A stretch of 6,379 bases of DNA from NCBI GenBank assembly GCA_041862635.1, contig JBGVTO010000245.1, forward strand, positions 1-6,379, in the 5' to 3' direction. The notes under the pieces are model-generated. The model saw only the letters and a program-made list of their open reading frames with translations, made no database searches and was not told the origin of the DNA. This stretch comes from NIOZ-UU13 sp041862635 (GTDB taxonomy: Bacteria > Planctomycetota > Phycisphaerae > Sedimentisphaerales > Anaerobacaceae). Each line of letters starts with the position of its first letter. The stretch's first letter is position 1. Below are positions 3,732-6,379 of the stretch, piece by piece. The position numbers and the translations under genes were made by a program.

Positions 3732-5177
3732 ATGTTGACGCTGATTAACACAAACAGGATGGTTCCGCCTATAGGGCCGATCGGTCTGGACTATATTGCA
3801 GCGGGCGCCAAAAAAGTCGGTATTGATGTAGAAATAGTGGATTTGTGCCTAACTGATGACCCATTAAAGATGCTCCGAGACCACTTCGCTACCCATGACC
3901 CGCAGTTGGTGGGGATTTCGTTTCGCAATACGGATGATTGTTTTTGGCCGGGCGCTCAATGGTTTGTCCCTGATTTAGCAGAGACTGTACGTGGAATACG
4001 AAATATGACCGATGCGCCAATCGTAATTGGCGGGGTCGGCTTTTCCATTTATGCCCGGAGGATAGTCGAATATACCGGTGCCGAGTTCGGTATTCGTGGA
4101 GATGGTGAGCAGGCGATAGTTTCACTTGTCAACGAATTGCAGCAGTCAAAACGCTTTGAACGCGTCGACGGGTTAGTATGGCGGCGTAATGGAGAGATTT
4201 ATAGCAATCGGCCATCCTGGCCTATGCCGCTTTCTCTGCCGACCAGTCGCAACCAGGTTGATAATTTGACTTACCTGGAAAAGGGAGGTCAGTGTGGTCT
4301 TGAGACGAAACGCGGCTGCAACCGTCGATGCATTTATTGTGCCGATCCTTTAACTAAAGGCCCAACAGTCAGACTCAGGGAGCCTTCAGAAGTCGCTGAC
4401 GAAGCCCAATCCCTCATAGCTCAGGGAGTGGAGGTATTGCACTTGTGCGACTCTGAATTTAACGTTCCTCGAAAGCATGCATATGCGGTATGCGAAGAGT
4501 TCAATCGACGTTCCATTGGAAGAAGCTTAAGCTGGTACACATATATGGCGGTAGTACCTTTCGACGCCGAGCTTGCTAAGGTTATGAGAAAAGCCGGCTG
4601 TATAGGTATTAACTTTACAGGTGATTCTGCGTGTTCTTCAATGCTAAAGACTTACGGCCAAGCTCACCTCAAAGATGACCTTGCTTTGGCGGTGCGTTTG
4701 TGCCGTGACAATGGCATAAAGGTTATGATAGACTTACTGCTCGGCGGGCCGGGTGAAAAACGGGAAACGGTCTCGCAGACAGTCGATTTTATTAAGCAAA
4801 TTGCCCCTGATTGTGCAGGTGCACCACTTGGTATCAGAGTTTATCCGGGCACACAAATAGCCAATATTGTCGCAAACGAAGGCTCACCAGAGACAAATCC
4901 TAATATCCGCCGAAAGTACTCTGGGCCTGTCGATCTCTTTCAGCCGACTTTCTATATATCGCAGGCCTTAGGTCAGCAGCCGGCCAGGCTCGTAAAGGAA
5001 TTGATTGCCGGTGATAAAAGATTCTTCGAACCCACAGAGCCGGCAGCTCTACAAGAAGATGAAAGTGAACAATCAACTGATCATAATTATAATAATAATA
5101 TGGAGCTTGTAGAAGCAATTCAAAAAGGCCGGCGGGGAGCATACTGGGATATTCTCCACGAGCTTCGCACTAACTAA
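3732..5177 (+). CDS. B12-binding-domain radical SAM protein, substrate unknown
   Basis: The product is a 481-residue cytosolic iron-sulfur enzyme. Residues 1-140 look like a Rossmann-type cobalamin-binding domain: PPIGPIGLDYIAAGAKKVG (12-30), VEIVDL (33-38), LVGISFRNTDD (59-69) and APIVIGGVGFS (95-105). There is no DxHxxG motif, so cobalamin would bind without a His ligand, as in class B radical SAM methylases. The radical SAM core follows from about 190, with the cluster motif CNRRCIYC (Cys196, Cys200, Cys203) and the later LLLGGPGE segment (335-342). The C-terminus has an Asn-rich linker (452-456) and a conserved-looking end, KGRRGAYWDIL (465-475). Methyl transfer is likely for the class; the substrate is not deducible. 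The ATG at 3732 has no good SD. It is the last gene of the apparent tatA-tatC unit, and its stop overlaps the stop of the convergent RNase gene. Confidence 0.82.
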   Translation: MLTLINTNRMVPPIGPIGLDYIAAGAKKVGIDVEIVDLCLTDDPLKMLRDHFATHDPQLVGISFRNTDDCFWPGAQWFVPDLAETVRGIRNMTDAPIVIGGVGFSIYARRIVEYTGAEFGIRGDGEQAIVSLVNELQQSKRFERVDGLVWRRNGEIYSNRPSWPMPLSLPTSRNQVDNLTYLEKGGQCGLETKRGCNRRCIYCADPLTKGPTVRLREPSEVADEAQSLIAQGVEVLHLCDSEFNVPRKHAYAVCEEFNRRSIGRSLSWYTYMAVVPFDAELAKVMRKAGCIGINFTGDSACSSMLKTYGQAHLKDDLALAVRLCRDNGIKVMIDLLLGGPGEKRETVSQTVDFIKQIAPDCAGAPLGIRVYPGTQIANIVANEGSPETNPNIRRKYSGPVDLFQPTFYISQALGQQPARLVKELIAGDKRFFEPTEPAALQEDESEQSTDHNYNNNMELVEAIQKGRRGAYWDILHELRTN

Positions 5178-6379
5178 TCGAGAACAATCTCATCCTGATA
5201 GGCTGGAACAGCAACTTTCCAGCCCGTTTTTTCTCTGATGTAATCACGGAAATGCTTTGCGCTTTCAGACTCACCGTGAACGATAAAAATTTTTCTGGGG
5301 GGCTTTTTTAGTCCACTTAACCAATTGAAAAGCTCTTCTTTGTCTGCATGAGCTGAAAAGCCATTTATTCTGGCAATTCTTGCATTGACCGGATACTCCT
5401 GGCCGAGGATGCGGACCTCTTTCTTGCCGTCAACGATTTGTCTACCGAGTGTTCCGACGGCCTGATAGCCAACGAACATTATCGTGTTCTGTTGGCCGGT
5501 GATATTGTTGACCAGATGATGTTTTATCCTGCCTCCCGTGCACATTCCGGAGCCTGCAATGACAATGACTGTGCCTTTTATATGATTAATCGCTTTGGAC
5601 TCATCACTCGTCCCTGTTATTTTCAATCCGGGAAAATTAAAAGGCGATTCATTGTGCCGGATATGTTCGGTCATTTCCTCATCAAACAGCTCTCTGTGTT
5701 TCTGAAAGACCTTCGTAATGTTGGCGGCCATGGGACTATCCAGGAAAACCATCAGATGTGGTATCTTATCTTCAATCAGCAGCTCGTTGATGTAATACAG
5801 AAGCTCCTGGGAGCGTTCGAGAGCAAAGCTTGGGATGATAATATTGCCACCTGCCTGTTTCGTCGAGTTTATAACCTCGGCAATCATTTTTTTCGTATCT
5901 TCTTTTGCCTGATGTACCCTATCACCATAGGTAGACTCGATGAGAATATAGTCAGCCTGCTCAAAAGAAGCAGGATCCTGTACGATGGGCCTATCCGGCC
6001 TGCCCATATCGCCGGAGAAAAGAACAGTGCGTTGCTCTCCGTTTATTTGTGCCTTAATCTGAATTATCGAAGAGCCGAGGACATGACCTGCATCATAGAA
6101 AGTTGCTTCAAGGTCGTTGCCAATCCTTATTGGCTGTTTGTATTTGACAGGCGAAAACAATGGGCAGCACGCCTCGACATCGGCGGTAGTGTAAAGTGGG
6201 ACCTCCGGATAAGGACCTTTTCGACCTTCCCGCTCGTGTCTTTTGCGCTTGTACTCGGCATCTTCTTCCTGCAGCTTGGCTGAGTCCATTAAAATAATTC
6301 GAGCGATATCGGCGGTTGCTGATGTGCCGTATATTTTGCCTTTAAATCCTTCTTTAGACAGCTTGGGCAGCAGGCCGCA
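5174..6379 (-). CDS. Beta-CASP metallo-beta-lactamase-fold ribonuclease, 5' end outside the window
   Basis: The product belongs to the CPSF73/Ysh1-like bacterial beta-CASP group and would be a zinc-dependent endo- or exoribonuclease acting on RNA in the cytoplasm. The open frame runs without a stop to base 6379, giving 401 visible residues, so the ATG at 6289 is internal. The first visible residues, CGLLPKL, normally follow directly on the HxHxDH zinc motif, which must lie just beyond the edge. Visible metal and active-site landmarks, numbered from the first visible residue, are GHVLGSSII (His99), FSGDMG (Asp124), IESTYGD (Glu149, motif A), the beta-CASP cap (SFALERSQE, LDSPMAANI, AGSGMCTGGR), FSAHADK (His344, motif B) and VHGE (His368, motif C). 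All expected motifs in the visible part are intact. Its TAG overlaps the radical SAM stop, and its last codons contain the opposite strand's terminator. Specific RNA targets cannot be inferred. Confidence 0.9.
   Translation of the reverse strand, partial: CGLLPKLSKEGFKGKIYGTSATADIARIILMDSAKLQEEDAEYKRKRHEREGRKGPYPEVPLYTTADVEACCPLFSPVKYKQPIRIGNDLEATFYDAGHVLGSSIIQIKAQINGEQRTVLFSGDMGRPDRPIVQDPASFEQADYILIESTYGDRVHQAKEDTKKMIAEVINSTKQAGGNIIIPSFALERSQELLYYINELLIEDKIPHLMVFLDSPMAANITKVFQKHRELFDEEMTEHIRHNESPFNFPGLKITGTSDESKAINHIKGTVIVIAGSGMCTGGRIKHHLVNNITGQQNTIMFVGYQAVGTLGRQIVDGKKEVRILGQEYPVNARIARINGFSAHADKEELFNWLSGLKKPPRKIFIVHGESESAKHFRDYIREKTGWKVAVPAYQDEIVLD
5201..5232 (+). terminator. Plus-strand Rho-independent terminator inside the convergent RNase gene
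   Basis: GGCTGGAA (5201-5208) pairs with TTCCAGCC (5217-5224) as a perfect 8-bp stem with an 8-base loop, followed by CG and six T. It begins 23 bases after the radical SAM stop codon and would end the tatA-tatC-radical SAM transcript. On the other strand the same bases encode the segment EKTGWKVAVPA near the end of the beta-CASP protein. Confidence 0.8.

Noticed and set aside
5079..5102. AT-rich short repeat giving an Asn run in the radical SAM C-terminus
   Set aside because: It is a low-complexity linker inside an intact frame; too short and imperfect to be a meaningful tandem repeat.
5438..6283. Long plus-strand open frame (281 codons) opposite the RNase gene
   Set aside because: It is fully antisense to a gene with intact beta-CASP motifs, its translation shows no family pattern, and no promoter or SD precedes it. 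It is a shadow of the codon pattern of the real gene.
1..6379. CRISPR arrays, tRNA genes, insertion sequences
   Set aside because: No regularly spaced repeats, no cloverleaf-like segment noticed and no transposase-like frame or terminal repeats were seen on reading both strands.

Overview
This is a bacterial window of moderate GC content. It holds five confidently identified protein genes, three candidate small ORFs, and an unusually legible set of transcription signals. The gene content suggests a Gram-negative-type envelope: a heptose-epimerase gene for LPS core, a TatA/TatC secretion system, and a Sec-exported DUF4832-type protein. Together with a cobalamin-dependent radical SAM enzyme and a beta-CASP RNase, this makes me think of Planctomycetota (Phycisphaerae-like) or a relative. 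That placement is inference only, because no rRNA or other marker is present.

Left part, all on the minus strand. Bases 1-293 carry the N-terminal 97 codons of hldD/rfaD, cut by the window edge. Its leader (294-495) has a consensus -35 element and a hairpin-plus-U-tract that could attenuate hldD. Bases 496-727 look like a complete miniature transcription unit: a sigma70-like promoter, a 5'-end hairpin, a strong Shine-Dalgarno (SD) sequence, a 31-residue membrane-type ORF and a strong Rho-independent terminator. A second 31-residue membrane-type ORF (802-897) lies just downstream of the exported DUF4832-family gene (931-2343) and is followed exactly by an A7/T7 inverted repeat. A 24-codon ORF ends within the SD of the DUF4832 gene.

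Middle. The 2344-2597 intergenic region contains a minus-strand promoter (TTGACA, 17 bp, TATAAA) whose -10 element overlaps that of a plus-strand promoter (TTGACG, 17 bp, TATACT). A second near-perfect plus-strand promoter sits 75 bp further on, just before tatA. These appear to drive tatA (2598-2867), tatC (2913-3698) and a B12-binding radical SAM gene (3732-5177) as one unit. A stable hairpin lies between tatA and tatC.

Right end. A beta-CASP metallo-beta-lactamase-fold ribonuclease gene runs on the minus strand from beyond the window edge to 5174. It meets the radical SAM gene tail to tail, and the two stop codons overlap by 4 bases. The plus-strand terminator for the tat/radical SAM unit lies inside the ribonuclease coding sequence.

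The tat genes and the exported protein both concern the cell envelope, but the DUF4832 protein has a Sec-type and not a twin-arginine signal. Shared location is therefore not evidence of a Tat substrate. The substrate of the radical SAM enzyme cannot be read from this window.
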